Shown one piece after another: positions 55,223 through 64,000 of a stretch of 64,000 nt of DNA. The translations under genes were made by a program, and so were the position numbers. The notes below the pieces were generated by a model. That model had not been told where the DNA came from, made no database searches, and saw nothing but the letters and a program-made list of their open reading frames with translations. The first letter of the stretch is position 1, and each line of letters opens with the position of its first letter. This stretch comes from Chengkuizengella sp. SCS-71B (lineage in GTDB: Bacteria > Bacillota > Bacilli > Paenibacillales > KCTC-33759): the NCBI RefSeq assembly GCF_040100845.1, contig NZ_JAZHSH010000001.1, positions 1,984,001-2,048,000 of the forward strand, written 5' to 3'.

Positions 55223-55987
55223 ATGAAAAAACTGTACAAACATAAAACAAAGTGGATTATCGGGATCACCATATTTTATGTCATCCTTGCAGCTTATTAT
55301 TTTTTATATTTTCAAAAAGACATGGAGTTGCTTGAACTAAAAGTTGAAGAGAAAACAAGTGTGCAAAGAGCTTTAGAACATACTGCGATGGTCGTAGAGA
55401 GTTCCAAAGAAGAATTATCTAGTAAATCTCTAGAAAATTATATCAATCCAGAAGATCAATTACCAAATCTGGATCGAGTAGATGAAATGATAAAAACATT
55501 AGAAGCACTTGAGGCTTCTACAGGTGTAAGCATTTCCACTATTGGGTTTAATGATGGTAAATTTGAAATAAATGATTCGTCAGATGAAGATATAAATTAC
55601 TTGGATCTATTATTAAATCAAGATGACAAACAAAAACAAGATAAACAACTAGAATTACAAGATGTCATTCCTAATTTGCGTGAAATTGACATTTCCTTGC
55701 AATTATCAGGGACATATTTTGAATTTATTGATTTTTTAACTAATATACATAATGATCAAAGGTTTTATATGGTCCAATACATTGATTTTCAGTTGAACAA
55801 AGACTCTACAAATACTGACCAGAATGACTCACAGTTAGAAAGTGCTAATATTAATGAACTATTGACACAATTGGATTTAGAAAATCTTGATTTAGTTCAA
55901 GGTGAAAACTTTGAATCGTTAATGGATGCAAATCAAGGAGAAATAAACTATACTGTAAATTTATCTGCTTATTACTTACCAAATTGA
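55223..55987 (+). CDS. pilO: pilus assembly protein PilO
   Basis: A 254-aa single-pass membrane protein: short cytoplasmic stub, one helix (about 12-29), a coiled coil and a ferredoxin-like C-terminal domain. It is 9 bases downstream of pilN and last in the operon. It partners PilN in the platform complex. A stretch with many Asp, Asn and Gln (190-235) is lineage-specific. Confidence 0.8.
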   Translation: MKKLYKHKTKWIIGITIFYVILAAYYFLYFQKDMELLELKVEEKTSVQRALEHTAMVVESSKEELSSKSLENYINPEDQLPNLDRVDEMIKTLEALEASTGVSISTIGFNDGKFEINDSSDEDINYLDLLLNQDDKQKQDKQLELQDVIPNLREIDISLQLSGTYFEFIDFLTNIHNDQRFYMVQYIDFQLNKDSTNTDQNDSQLESANINELLTQLDLENLDLVQGENFESLMDANQGEINYTVNLSAYYLPN

Positions 55988-56252
55988 ATAAAAACTTTAA
56001 AGTAGTCATATATTTTATCTTGCTGTTTCTTCGTAAATATAAACCTCTTTTTACCCTTTCTACTGCCATAAGCTTCAGTTATCCAAATTTAGTATTTCTC
56101 TATCAAATAAAACTGTATTGGCTCTTTTCATAGGATTCATTATTAATATACAATATAAAACATACTTGCTTACTTCTTCATCTACATATTGATTTTTTCG
56201 GTAATATCATTGAAAATAAATAAGGTGAAATAAATTTCGGAGGGTACATATT

Positions 56253-57047
56253 ATGCGTCAATATTTAAACTTGCTAGAAGATATTTTTGAAAATGGAATA
56301 CAAAAAGAGGATCGAACAGGTACAGGCACTATCTCAGTATTTGGGAGACAATTACGTTTTGATTTGCAAGCTGGTTTTCCTCTATTAACAACAAAGAAAT
56401 GCCATACACGTTCAATTATCCATGAATTATTGTGGTTTTTAAAAGGAGATACGAATATTCAATATTTAAAAGATAATGGTGTATCGATTTGGGACGAATG
56501 GGCAGATGAGAACGGAGATTTAGGTCCTGTTTATGGTTCTCAGTGGAGAAAGTGGGAGACGAAAGATGGCAAGTTTGTAGATCAGATTGAACAAGTAGTG
56601 AATCAAATTAAAGAAACTCCAGATTCTAGACGATTGATTGTCAATGCATGGAATGTAGGTGAAATAAACAATATGAAACTGCCACCATGTCACTATGCTT
56701 TTCAATTCTATGTAGCAGACGGTAAATTGTCATGTATGTGGCAGCAACGTTCGGTAGATACATTTTTAGGCTTGCCTTTTAACATTACTAGTTATGCACT
56801 CTTAACTTATATGGTTGCACAACAATGCGATTTGGAAGTTGGAGAATTAATATTTACGGGTGGAGATGTTCATTTATATTCCAATCATTTGGAACAAGCG
56901 AAACTGCAATTGACTCGTGAACCTAGAGAATTGCCACAGTTAATCATAAAACGTAAGCCAGCATCTATATTTGAATATAAGTTTGAGGACTTTGAAATTA
57001 CGAACTATGATCCGCATCCACATATTAAAGGAGAAGTAGCTATTTAG
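56253..57047 (+). CDS. thyA: thymidylate synthase
   Basis: A 264-aa folate-dependent enzyme converting dUMP to dTMP. The catalytic cysteine is C146 in [12 protein letters not shown], with [13 protein letters not shown] and other ThyA motifs present. Length matches E. coli ThyA exactly. GGAGGGT lies before the ATG. dfrA follows 75 bases later, the usual pair because ThyA oxidises tetrahydrofolate. Confidence 0.97.
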   Translation: MRQYLNLLEDIFENGIQKEDRTGTGTISVFGRQLRFDLQAGFPLLTTKKCHTRSIIHELLWFLKGDTNIQYLKDNGVSIWDEWADENGDLGPVYGSQWRKWETKDGKFVDQIEQVVNQIKETPDSRRLIVNAWNVGEINNMKLPPCHYAFQFYVADGKLSCMWQQRSVDTFLGLPFNITSYALLTYMVAQQCDLEVGELIFTGGDVHLYSNHLEQAKLQLTREPRELPQLIIKRKPASIFEYKFEDFEITNYDPHPHIKGEVAI

Positions 57048-57122
57048 AATCCAATTTACTAAATCTATTTGGAGAAAATCCAGAATAATTAAAAAGAAGA
57101 TAAAGGTGGTTAATAGAAAAAT

Positions 57123-57632
57123 ATGAAATCAGAACCTTTTAAGTATAAAAATCTTTCTATTATATTTGCTATGGATCAAAATCGATTAATCGGCAAGGAC
57201 AATCAGCTTCCATGGAGATTGCCAGCTGACCTAGCTTTCTTCAAAAAAACGACTTTACAACATCCTGTGTTAATGGGTAGAAAAACATATGAATCAATTG
57301 GCAGACCACTCCCAAATCGCAAAAATATTATATTAACTCAAAATAAAAACTATGAAGCAGAGGGATGTATCGTTGTAAATACGATAGAAGATGCATTAAA
57401 CGAGTGTAATGATGAAGAGAATTTTGTCATTGGAGGTTCTGAAATTTATAAGCTGCTTCTACCCTATGTCAATAAGTTATACGTTACACATATTGAACAT
57501 GTTTTTAATGGAGATTCATACTTTCCTGAAATTGATGAAAAGATTTGGGAACAAACAAATAAAGTTAAGGGGATTAAGGATGAAAAAAATCCTTACGATT
57601 ATTATTTTATTACATACAAAAGGAAACAATAA
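57123..57632 (+). CDS. dfrA: dihydrofolate reductase
   Basis: A 169-aa NADPH-dependent enzyme that regenerates tetrahydrofolate after the ThyA reaction. The motif IFAMDQNRLIGKDNQLPWRLPAD and MGRKTYESIGRPLPNRKN are diagnostic. RBS AAAGGTGG. It follows thyA. Confidence 0.96.
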   Translation: MKSEPFKYKNLSIIFAMDQNRLIGKDNQLPWRLPADLAFFKKTTLQHPVLMGRKTYESIGRPLPNRKNIILTQNKNYEAEGCIVVNTIEDALNECNDEENFVIGGSEIYKLLLPYVNKLYVTHIEHVFNGDSYFPEIDEKIWEQTNKVKGIKDEKNPYDYYFITYKRKQ

Positions 57633-57686
57633 AGATATTACTTTATAAAATACTATACTATATATATCAGATTATGGAGGAAATGG

Positions 57687-58895
57687 ATGTCAACTTCAAC
57701 AGAAGAAATCAAAAGAGGATCAATATTTGAGGTGTTTTGGACAGCTTTTAAATTAGGGCTGACTTCTTTTGGAGGTCCTATAGCACATTTAGGTTATTTT
57801 CGTGAAACTTATGTGAAACGCTTAAAATGGTTAGATGAAAAAACATATGTAGATTTGGTTGCATTGTGTCAATTTCTACCTGGACCAGCAAGTAGTCAAG
57901 TTGGGATCGGAGTTGGATTATTACGTGCGGGGGTTCTAGGTTCGATTGCAGCGTGGATAGGATTTACGATGCCTTCTGTTATAGCGTTAATTATTTTTGC
58001 TTATGCAGTGGGCGGGTTTGATTTAGCAAATCAAGGTTGGCTGCATGGATTGAAATTGGTAGCAGTTGCAATCGTAGCTCAAGCAGTGTGGGGGATGATG
58101 AAATCTCATGCTGCGGATCGAATGAAAGGTTCCATTGCTATCATAGCAGCTATTATTTCACTTGTTTTTTCTTATGTGTATACCCAAGTATTAGTAATTA
58201 TTTTAGCAGGGGTAATTGGTTGGTTTTTTCTTTCCAAGACTGAACAAAGTTCATCAACTAACATTCAAATCCCTGTAAAAAAACTAACGGCTATCATTTC
58301 ACTTGTTATTTTTGTAGGGTTGCTTATTGTGTTACCTATTTTAACAGTCATTTACCCAAGTTTTTTATTATCGTTATTTGATAGCTTTTATCGTGTAGGT
58401 TCTTTAGTATTTGGGGGTGGACATGTTGTCTTACCTTTGTTGCAAAGTGAAGTTGTCAATCCTGGCTGGGTTACAAATGATCAATTTATAGCTGGGTATG
58501 GAGCAACGCAAGCAGTTCCTGGTCCGTTGTTTACATTTTCAGCTTACTTAGGTGCAGTGATGGATACGAATATGAACGCGATTATCATTGCACTCATTGC
58601 TGTGCTCGCAATTTTTCTACCTTCTTTTTTACTTGTGATTGGTGTTATACCTTTCTGGAATGTCATCCGTCAAAAACAACACTTTCAGTCTACAATATTG
58701 GGTATCAATGCAGCTGTTGTAGGTATTTTATTAGCAGCTTTGTATGATCCTGTGTGGACTAGCTCAGTGAATAATGTTTATGATTTTGTATTAGTGATCA
58801 TTACCTTTAGTTTATTAATGTTGTGGAAACTTCCGCCTTGGGTGGTAGTTATCGTGTCTGCAATTGGTGGAAGTATCATTGGCTGGTTCACTTAA
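57687..58895 (+). CDS. chrA: full-length chromate transporter ChrA
   Basis: A 402-aa membrane transporter with two homologous CHR halves. The first half has SFGGPIAHLGYFRETYV and LPGPASSQVGIGVG; the second has FGGGHVVLPLL and AVPGPLFTFSAYLG. Members export chromate or sulfate-type anions. The ATG 57687 has GGAGG 6 bases upstream. Two half-size paralogues lie downstream at 60221-61404. Confidence 0.9.
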   Translation: MSTSTEEIKRGSIFEVFWTAFKLGLTSFGGPIAHLGYFRETYVKRLKWLDEKTYVDLVALCQFLPGPASSQVGIGVGLLRAGVLGSIAAWIGFTMPSVIALIIFAYAVGGFDLANQGWLHGLKLVAVAIVAQAVWGMMKSHAADRMKGSIAIIAAIISLVFSYVYTQVLVIILAGVIGWFFLSKTEQSSSTNIQIPVKKLTAIISLVIFVGLLIVLPILTVIYPSFLLSLFDSFYRVGSLVFGGGHVVLPLLQSEVVNPGWVTNDQFIAGYGATQAVPGPLFTFSAYLGAVMDTNMNAIIIALIAVLAIFLPSFLLVIGVIPFWNVIRQKQHFQSTILGINAAVVGILLAALYDPVWTSSVNNVYDFVLVIITFSLLMLWKLPPWVVVIVSAIGGSIIGWFT

Positions 58896-58903
58896 GTTTT
58901 AAC

Positions 58904-58984
58904 TGTATGCTCTTGGGTAAATGCACCCGAGACATATGACTCGAAATATGGGATTTTGGTCCCCTTCTCAAGAGGGATGCATAG
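58904..58984 (+). ncRNA. structured leader of unknown class before GH15-like gene
   Basis: Four pairings can be drawn by eye: TATGC (58906-58910) with GCATA (58979-58983); TCTTGGGT (58911-58918) with ACCCGAGA (58925-58932); GGGAT (58950-58954) with GTCCC (58959-58963); CCCTT (58962-58966) with GAGGG (58972-58976). CTCTT and AAGAG offer an alternative. The region is 35 bases before the RBS. No known riboswitch consensus is recognised. Confidence 0.4.
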
Positions 58985-59018
58985 TATGTATTACCTTTTG
59001 AAAGAGGAGGAATCCGTG

Positions 59019-60074
59019 ATGTTGCAGGAAAGTTACCAGGTGTTAGACAAACTTCGTAAGCCTCACGGTTTATATATTGCGAGTCCATCAAATTTTTATA
59101 AATATGTTTGGATTCGTGACAATGTGTATATCTCACTCCCTTTTGTAAATAAAGATAATGAGTGGTATGAGAAAACGTATTATCGCATGTTGGATTTATT
59201 CAGGGAATACGAATGGAAATTAGATATTTTATTAGAAAATAAACCAAAATGGGTTTGGGAATACATTCACGCTCGTTACAGTGCTGATGAGGTTAAAGAA
59301 ATACATGATGAAGCATGGGGACACGTTCAGCATGACATGATTGGAGCCTTTTTGTTTGGAATTGGATTAGGTATTCAACATGACAAGGGAATGATTCGCG
59401 ATCAAAAGGATTTGGATATATTACAAAAATTGGTCTATTATTTGGAAAATGTAGAATATTGGCATGATCCAGATAACGGGATGTGGGAGGAATGGAGAGA
59501 AATTCACGCTTCCTCATTAGGTGCATGTTTAGCAGGATTAAATTCCATTGATGAATTTGTGGATGTCCCATCTAAATTAATAGGAAATGGTTTTAAGTCT
59601 TTATTTGAGCTTTACCCTCGTGAAAGTCCTGATAAATCAGTTGATCTAGCCCAATTAAGTCTTGTGTATCCATACCGAATCATAAATGGTTTGAAGGGAG
59701 AGTTCATCGTATCTAGGGTGGAAGAGTCGCTTCTTCGTGAAAATGGTGTAATACGATATGCAGGAGATAGTTACTATAGTACACTTGAACAAAAACATGG
59801 CCGTGAGAAGCCAAGAGAGTTTTACAAAGGTTCTGAAGCCGAATGGTGTTTTGGTTTACCTTGGTTGGCATTATGTCACCTTGAACTAGGTCATATTGAA
59901 AAAGCGAGTGAATATGTACAAAAAACAGAAGAGATCATGATTAAACCGGGTGTGCTTCCAGAGTTATATTATTCAGGTACACGGACCCCTAATCCGAATA
60001 CTCCATTGGGATGGGGCTGCTCCATGTACATTTTAGCAAAAGAAGCATTAGTTAAAAAAACTGTTCATGTATAA
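59019..60074 (+). CDS. glycoside hydrolase family 15-like protein
   Basis: A 351-aa protein with the (alpha/alpha)6-barrel pattern of GH15 glucoamylase-like enzymes: SNFYKYVWIRDNVYISLPF, HDEAWGHVQHDMIG, GMWEEWREIHASSLG and GSEAEWCFGLPWLALCHL. The acidic residues in these motifs are candidate general acid and base. No signal peptide, so it acts in the cytoplasm. The start ATG 59019 has GAGGAGG 8 bases upstream. Substrate unknown. Confidence 0.75.
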   Translation: MLQESYQVLDKLRKPHGLYIASPSNFYKYVWIRDNVYISLPFVNKDNEWYEKTYYRMLDLFREYEWKLDILLENKPKWVWEYIHARYSADEVKEIHDEAWGHVQHDMIGAFLFGIGLGIQHDKGMIRDQKDLDILQKLVYYLENVEYWHDPDNGMWEEWREIHASSLGACLAGLNSIDEFVDVPSKLIGNGFKSLFELYPRESPDKSVDLAQLSLVYPYRIINGLKGEFIVSRVEESLLRENGVIRYAGDSYYSTLEQKHGREKPREFYKGSEAEWCFGLPWLALCHLELGHIEKASEYVQKTEEIMIKPGVLPELYYSGTRTPNPNTPLGWGCSMYILAKEALVKKTVHV

Positions 60075-60090
60075 CATGAACGGTTTTTTC
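60054..60090 (+). terminator. terminator at the end of GH15-like gene
   Basis: Stem AAAAAACTGTTCATG (to 60069) and CATGAACGGTTTTTT (60075-60089), overlapping the stop codon, followed by a T-run. Confidence 0.8.
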
Positions 60091-60220
60091 ATACATAGTA
60101 TTTGTTAATTCAGCTCAGATAGCAGCTTTTGTTTTCATTCTCATTTTTTATTGAGTTCTTCACATTTATGTTAGATTAAATGTATAATGAAAATCAACGA
60201 TACTCTAAGGGGACAGGCAT

Positions 60221-60868
60221 ATGCAAGAAAAACAACATCAAAAAGGTGCCAGACTTGTCTTTGACATTTTATTTTCTTTTCTCAAAATTAGCCCGATCAC
60301 CTTTGGTGGTGGTTACGCTATGATTCCAGCAATTGAGAGAGAAATAGTAAGTAACAGAAAATGGTTGAATGAATCAGAAATGAGCGATGTTTTATCTATA
60401 TCTGGCTCCGCTCCTGGTGGCATAGGGATTAATGCAGCAACGTATATCGGTTATCGATTATATGGCATCAGAGGATCAGTAGCTGCGGTAGTGGGGATGA
60501 CTCTCCCAACGTTTTTGATTATTTTTGTATTAGGATTGTTTTTTTCTTATTTTAATGACAATGAAAAAGTAAATGCAGCATTTAAGGGTATTCAAATAGC
60601 AATTATAGCCCTGGTGTCCTATGCAGCTTATAAAATGGCAAAAACATCTATTTACGATAAAAGCACATTTTTTACATTAATGATTACTTTGTTTTTGCTC
60701 ATCTATTTAAAAGTTCCTCCAATGATCGTAATTATTGCAGGTGGTTTTGCTGGTATATTGATTATGAAAGTAAAAACCCAGTTAGGATATATTAAAAATG
60801 TAACAGTTGATCAAAAAGCCAAAGAACAATACAAATATACAGATTATTACATGGGAGACGGAATATAA
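60221..60868 (+). CDS. half-size chromate transporter subunit 1
   Basis: A 215-aa single-CHR-domain membrane protein (SPITFGGGYAMIPAIEREIV; SAPGGIGINAATYIGYRLYG). Half-size CHR proteins function as pairs with their neighbour. It is two bases before the second half-size gene, so they are translated together. An N-terminal leader of about 20 polar residues precedes the first helix. Confidence 0.88.
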   Translation: MQEKQHQKGARLVFDILFSFLKISPITFGGGYAMIPAIEREIVSNRKWLNESEMSDVLSISGSAPGGIGINAATYIGYRLYGIRGSVAAVVGMTLPTFLIIFVLGLFFSYFNDNEKVNAAFKGIQIAIIALVSYAAYKMAKTSIYDKSTFFTLMITLFLLIYLKVPPMIVIIAGGFAGILIMKVKTQLGYIKNVTVDQKAKEQYKYTDYYMGDGI

Positions 60869-60870
60869 CG

Positions 60871-61404
60871 ATGTGGGATTTATTTTGGACGTTTATGAAA
60901 ATAGGATTTGTTTCTTTTGGCGGAGGATATGCTATGATTCCTGTCATAGAACATGAAGTTTCTATTCACGAATGGATGAATGAGGCCCAATTTGTAAAAG
61001 CCATTGCAATAGCTGGTATGTCTCCAGGTCCAATTGCAATTAATACAGCAACTTATATTGGTTATAGTGTATTAGATATTTGGGGAGCAATAGTTGCAAC
61101 CTTAGGTATGTTAATTCCATCCTTAATGATAATGATTTTGATCTCATCCATGTTGTACAAAGTGTTTCATCATGAGATAGTGAAGTCGGTATTTTATGGA
61201 CTTAGACCGGTGATTACTGCTTTAATAATATTTGCAGCATTGATAATGGCAGCGAATATAACCATCTTTTCAAGTTTTTCATGGGATTTAGTTGTTAATT
61301 TGTTTATATTTGTGATGGCACTTTACTTATTAATACGCCATAAAAAACATCCATTGTTAATCATCGTGTTATCAGGACTAGTTGGCATGGCTTTTTTCGG
61401 TTGA
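60871..61404 (+). CDS. half-size chromate transporter subunit 2
   Basis: A 177-aa single-CHR-domain membrane protein (FVSFGGGYAMIPVIEHEV; AGMSPGPIAINTATYIGYS). It pairs with the preceding gene, as short CHR proteins are inserted with opposite topology. Anion export is expected; the exact ion is not determined by the sequence. Confidence 0.88.
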   Translation: MWDLFWTFMKIGFVSFGGGYAMIPVIEHEVSIHEWMNEAQFVKAIAIAGMSPGPIAINTATYIGYSVLDIWGAIVATLGMLIPSLMIMILISSMLYKVFHHEIVKSVFYGLRPVITALIIFAALIMAANITIFSSFSWDLVVNLFIFVMALYLLIRHKKHPLLIIVLSGLVGMAFFG

Positions 61405-61511
61405 AATAAATGCTTGCTTTTCATTAAAAATCGTAGTAAAGTTATTTCATGTAAAATTGACCGAAATCAAAAAATAGTCATTTTATTATTTATTTTTCCC
61501 TTAGGCGGTGA

Positions 61512-62090
61512 ATGAAAGTGAGTATAGAAAAAAAGAAGCAGATTTTAGATGCAGCAAGCAAATCATTTTCAGTATTTGGTTATAAAGCGACAACTATGGA
61601 TCAGATTGCTAAGATTGCAGGTGTAGCCAAAGGAACTATTTACACTTTATTTACTAATAAAGAGGAATTATTTAATGAAATTCTAACACAATTAATTGAT
61701 GAAATGAGCATCGTTGCACAAAAATCGATAAGGACAGATGTTTCGTTTTTTGAAAACCTTCATACTGTTTTGTACAATATGTTAGATTTTCGCAGATCAC
61801 ATGAACTTACAATAAAATTATCTTTTGAAATTAGAGAAATGGGCACACCTGCTGCTAAGGAAGCTATGAAAAAGATGGAAAACGTTATGTTAGCTTTCAT
61901 TAAAAAACAAGTAGAACGAGCTGTCGAAAATGGTGAAATGAAGGAATGTGATCCTGAAATTACTGCATTTGTGATTTTAAAATTATATGTTACATTTATC
62001 TCTGATTGGGAAAAGAGGCATGAGCCTTTGACAAATAAAGAAATTTCTAAGTTATTTCAATTATATTTAGTTGAAGGTTTGCAAAAATAA
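61512..62090 (+). CDS. TetR-family transcriptional regulator
   Basis: A 192-aa regulator with an N-terminal TetR HTH (YKATTMDQIAKIAGVAKGTIYTLFTNKEELF) and a helical ligand domain. It may control the chromate transporter pair upstream or an unlinked gene. RBS GGCGGTG precedes ATG. No operator palindrome was identified. Confidence 0.9.
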   Translation: MKVSIEKKKQILDAASKSFSVFGYKATTMDQIAKIAGVAKGTIYTLFTNKEELFNEILTQLIDEMSIVAQKSIRTDVSFFENLHTVLYNMLDFRRSHELTIKLSFEIREMGTPAAKEAMKKMENVMLAFIKKQVERAVENGEMKECDPEITAFVILKLYVTFISDWEKRHEPLTNKEISKLFQLYLVEGLQK

Positions 62091-62214
62091 AAATAGAGAA
62101 TAATTAAACCGTATTGATAACCATTCATAGATAAAGTTTATTAAAAATAATTTTTTTACATCAAAATGACTAAATGAATGAATTGGTCAAAAGGTGTTTG
62201 TTTAATAAATTTGG

Positions 62215-62258
62215 GTTGTCTCAAAAAGATGAATTTCTTTTGAGACAACTTTTTTTTA
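62215..62258 (+). terminator. strong terminator
   Basis: Perfect 12-base stem GTTGTCTCAAAA (62215-62226) and TTTTGAGACAAC (62238-62249), followed by eight T. It lies between the TetR and GNAT genes. Confidence 0.85.
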
Positions 62259-62361
62259 TCAAATTTAGAGTTTTGTTCTCCTTACCGTAAATTCATATTT
62301 TAGAGTATAATTGTGCTTAGAGTTGCTATGGTTTGGTTATTTTATTATGGGAGTGATGATA

Positions 62362-62874
62362 TTGGTAATTTCAAATGAAATAGAAATTGAGAAAATTGAA
62401 AAAATCAATGGTGAAATGGATGATTTGTCAGAACTTTTAGTTGACGTTGTGAACCATGGTGCATCGATTGGATTTTTATCCCCATTAAAAAAATCAGAGT
62501 CAATGAAGTATTGGCAAGAAGTATTAAAGCCTAATATCATTTTATTAGTAGCGAAGTTTGGTGGAAAAGTAATAGGTACTGTTCAAGTAGATTGTTGTAC
62601 AAAAGAAAATGGAAACCATAGAGCTGAAATATGTAAACTAATGGTTCATTCCAAATTTAGAAAAAATGGTGTGGGAAGGAAGCTTATGGAAATGGCTGAA
62701 GAGGTTTCTAAAGAAGAACAAATTTCTTTAATCGTATTGGATACACGTGAAGGAGATCCTTCTAATCAATTATATAAATCGCTGGGATTCTTAGAATCTG
62801 GACGAATTCCTAACTATGCAAGAACTGCTGGAGGTGAATTACATACAACTGTCATTTATTATAAGCATCTTTAG
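62362..62874 (+). CDS. GNAT N-acetyltransferase
   Basis: A 170-aa single GNAT domain with the acetyl-CoA loop KFRKNGVGRKLMEMAEE. The likely start is TTG 62362, with GGGAG 8 bases upstream; a frame from 62311 would add 17 hydrophobic residues with no RBS. Substrate unknown; it resembles small-molecule acetyltransferases of the PaiA/YobR type. Monocistronic. Confidence 0.8.
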   Translation: MVISNEIEIEKIEKINGEMDDLSELLVDVVNHGASIGFLSPLKKSESMKYWQEVLKPNIILLVAKFGGKVIGTVQVDCCTKENGNHRAEICKLMVHSKFRKNGVGRKLMEMAEEVSKEEQISLIVLDTREGDPSNQLYKSLGFLESGRIPNYARTAGGELHTTVIYYKHL

Positions 62875-63007
62875 CGTTCAACAAAAAGTGAGAAACAAAA
62901 AACTTAATTATAAAAAGTTAGTAGACGTAAGTAAGTAAGTTTTATATAATGATCTCAACATCAAGATAATGATTTAAAATTTATTCAAGTGAAAGGAGGA
63001 GTAAAGA

Positions 63008-63199
63008 ATGTCAGATGTTAAGGTAAAGGTTCTAGACAATGGTCCTTTATTGGTAGAGGGTACAATTGAAGTTGTTGATGCAGAAGGAAATACATTTGAG
63101 AAAAAAGGAGCACTATGCAGATGCGGTTTAACAGGGAATGCACCTTTTTGTAACGGATCTCACGCTGGGAAATTTGAAAATGCGCCTAGAGCTAAATAA
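63008..63199 (+). CDS. CDGSH iron-sulfur domain protein
   Basis: A 63-aa protein with one CDGSH-type motif: C37, C39, C48 and H52 in CRCGLTGNAPFCNGSH. These three Cys and one His bind a 2Fe-2S cluster of the mitoNEET type. The usual Asp before the Gly is Asn (CNG). Redox or cluster-transfer roles are likely but unproven. AAAGGAGGAG precedes the ATG. Confidence 0.88.
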   Translation: MSDVKVKVLDNGPLLVEGTIEVVDAEGNTFEKKGALCRCGLTGNAPFCNGSHAGKFENAPRAK

Positions 63200-63251
63200 C
63201 AACGATAAACAAAATTGCACTTGAATAACATAATTTTGATTTCTTGTACAT

Positions 63252-63286
63252 ATGCTAGGGATGAGCTTTATCTCTAGCATTTTTTA
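63252..63286 (+). terminator. terminator after CDGSH gene
   Basis: Stem ATGCTAGGGA with its complement ending TCTCTAGCAT (63271-63280), followed by TTTTTT. Confidence 0.75.
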
Positions 63287-63345
63287 TGGTTTTCTATTTG
63301 AAATTAGAAATAGTATCTAAATATTCAATAGAAAGGAAAATAAAT

Positions 63346-64000
63346 ATGAATAAAGAAGAATTGAAAATTAAAGCTGTTCAAGTTGCAGAGATTACTAACA
63401 ATTATGAGCTTGAGGTTGAAGATTATAGTGAGAAGAAAGGGAAAGGCAGGGCATTTTTTTCTTGGAGAAATAATAAAGTATATGATTGTATTAGTATAGA
63501 GTTAGATGATAAGGGCTCTTTAATTTCTATCTCAAGAGAAATGATTAATAGACTAGATCATAGAGTTAAAATGGAAGAAGAACAATTAAAGGAAATTGCA
63601 TTAGGATTTGTCAAAGATCATTATTCAGAAGTTATTCATTTGTTTGAATTGAATGAAATTATAAAGGAAAGTGATGATTTAATAAGATTTATATATATTC
63701 AAAAAGAATTACATATTGCTCTCCCATATTCAGGATTTTATGTTGATGTAACTCATAAAGGCGACATCGTTAAATTTCATTACTATGGAATTGCCGAAAA
63801 TATTATTAAACCAAGTGAGACTATAAATAAAAAAAATGCAAAAGAAATTTATTTAAATAATTTGAAAATGAATTTATTAATTTCAAATCTTAACAGTGAC
63901 AAATATGAAGAAGGAGATCATCTCCCGCACCTAGTTTATGAACCTCAATTTAAAATATTTAGATTACCTGCGGATCCTAGAATATCTGTGGTGAATCAGG
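63346..64000 (+). CDS. YcdB/YcdC repeat-type protein, 5' part
   Basis: An open frame from ATG 63346, with AGAAAGGAAAA as RBS, continues past the window end (218 codons seen). The region contains LPYSGFYVDVTHKGDIVKF and a following helix KNAKEIYLNNLKMNLL, which resemble the repeats of Bacillus YcdB/YcdC (DUF4901). No signal peptide is evident. Function unknown. Confidence 0.5.
   Translation, partial: MNKEELKIKAVQVAEITNNYELEVEDYSEKKGKGRAFFSWRNNKVYDCISIELDDKGSLISISREMINRLDHRVKMEEEQLKEIALGFVKDHYSEVIHLFELNEIIKESDDLIRFIYIQKELHIALPYSGFYVDVTHKGDIVKFHYYGIAENIIKPSETINKKNAKEIYLNNLKMNLLISNLNSDKYEEGDHLPHLVYEPQFKIFRLPADPRISVVNQ

Noticed and set aside
58904-58984. Known riboswitch class (purine, preQ1, c-di-GMP, Mn, THF, fluoride)
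   Set aside because: The stems do not carry the conserved core bases of any class I could recall.

Overview
The window is low-GC DNA whose gene set points to a spore-forming member of the Bacillales: an InhA-type M6 protease, YpbS, a YheC/YheD coat-type ATP-grasp protein, a small holin-like type I toxin and strong AGGAGG ribosome binding sites. Genus cannot be fixed from the sequence alone; the combination with a Gram-positive type IV pilus locus would fit a marine or soil Paenibacillaceae-like organism, but that is inference. No rRNA, tRNA, CRISPR array, prophage or intact insertion sequence was seen.

Region by region. 1-6230: reductive pyrimidine degradation operon (end of a beta-ureidopropionase, preT, preA, hydA, an NCS1 permease and a small orphan), turning uracil or thymine into beta-alanine-type products. 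6300-9600: decayed DNA, a dispersed repeat, a cysteine-rich small protein and the secreted metalloprotease InhA. 9713-14448: a five-gene minus-strand operon holding a complete 2,3-diaminopropionate (Dap) pathway (SbnI-like serine kinase, SbnA-like and SbnB-like enzymes) with an EamA exporter and a formyltransferase. 15038-17557: secreted PI-PLC and a secreted LNS2/HAD protein behind a cre-like site. 17620-27215: a class III aminotransferase followed by accessory genes (AraC/GyrI regulator, YpbS, SnoaL-like, a cysteine-peptidase-like protein, VOC plus WYL regulator, a broken HhH gene, an AAA ATPase, GNAT). 27288-33026: proline catabolism (putR, putP, putC, putB) with an unannotated 34-residue membrane peptide directly upstream of putP. 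33338-33640: a probable type I toxin-antitoxin locus. 33793-35571: Gly-rich peptide, LiaF-like protein, AAC(3)-like acetyltransferase. 35792-39098: secreted neutral ceramidase and a YheC/YheD protein. 39309-42476: a second Dap cassette, with a PaaK-like adenylate-forming enzyme. 42610-45465: secreted subtilase and an SDR with a leader terminator. 45741-55987: type IV pilus locus (GspK-like large minor pilin, two pseudopilins, then pilB-T-C-A-D-M-N-O). 56253-57632: thyA and dfrA. 57687-62090: chromate transporters (one long, two half-size) around a GH15-like gene with a structured leader, then a TetR regulator. 62362-64000: GNAT, CDGSH protein and the start of a YcdB/YcdC-like protein.

Together the genes suggest a scavenger or host-associated lifestyle: exported hydrolases for protein and membrane lipid (InhA, subtilase, PI-PLC, LNS2, ceramidase), catabolism of the released pyrimidines and proline, surface pili, and two separate routes that build Dap for unknown secreted metabolites. 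The best candidates for an undescribed system are the two Dap cassettes, neither of which carries the NIS synthetases of the staphyloferrin B locus.
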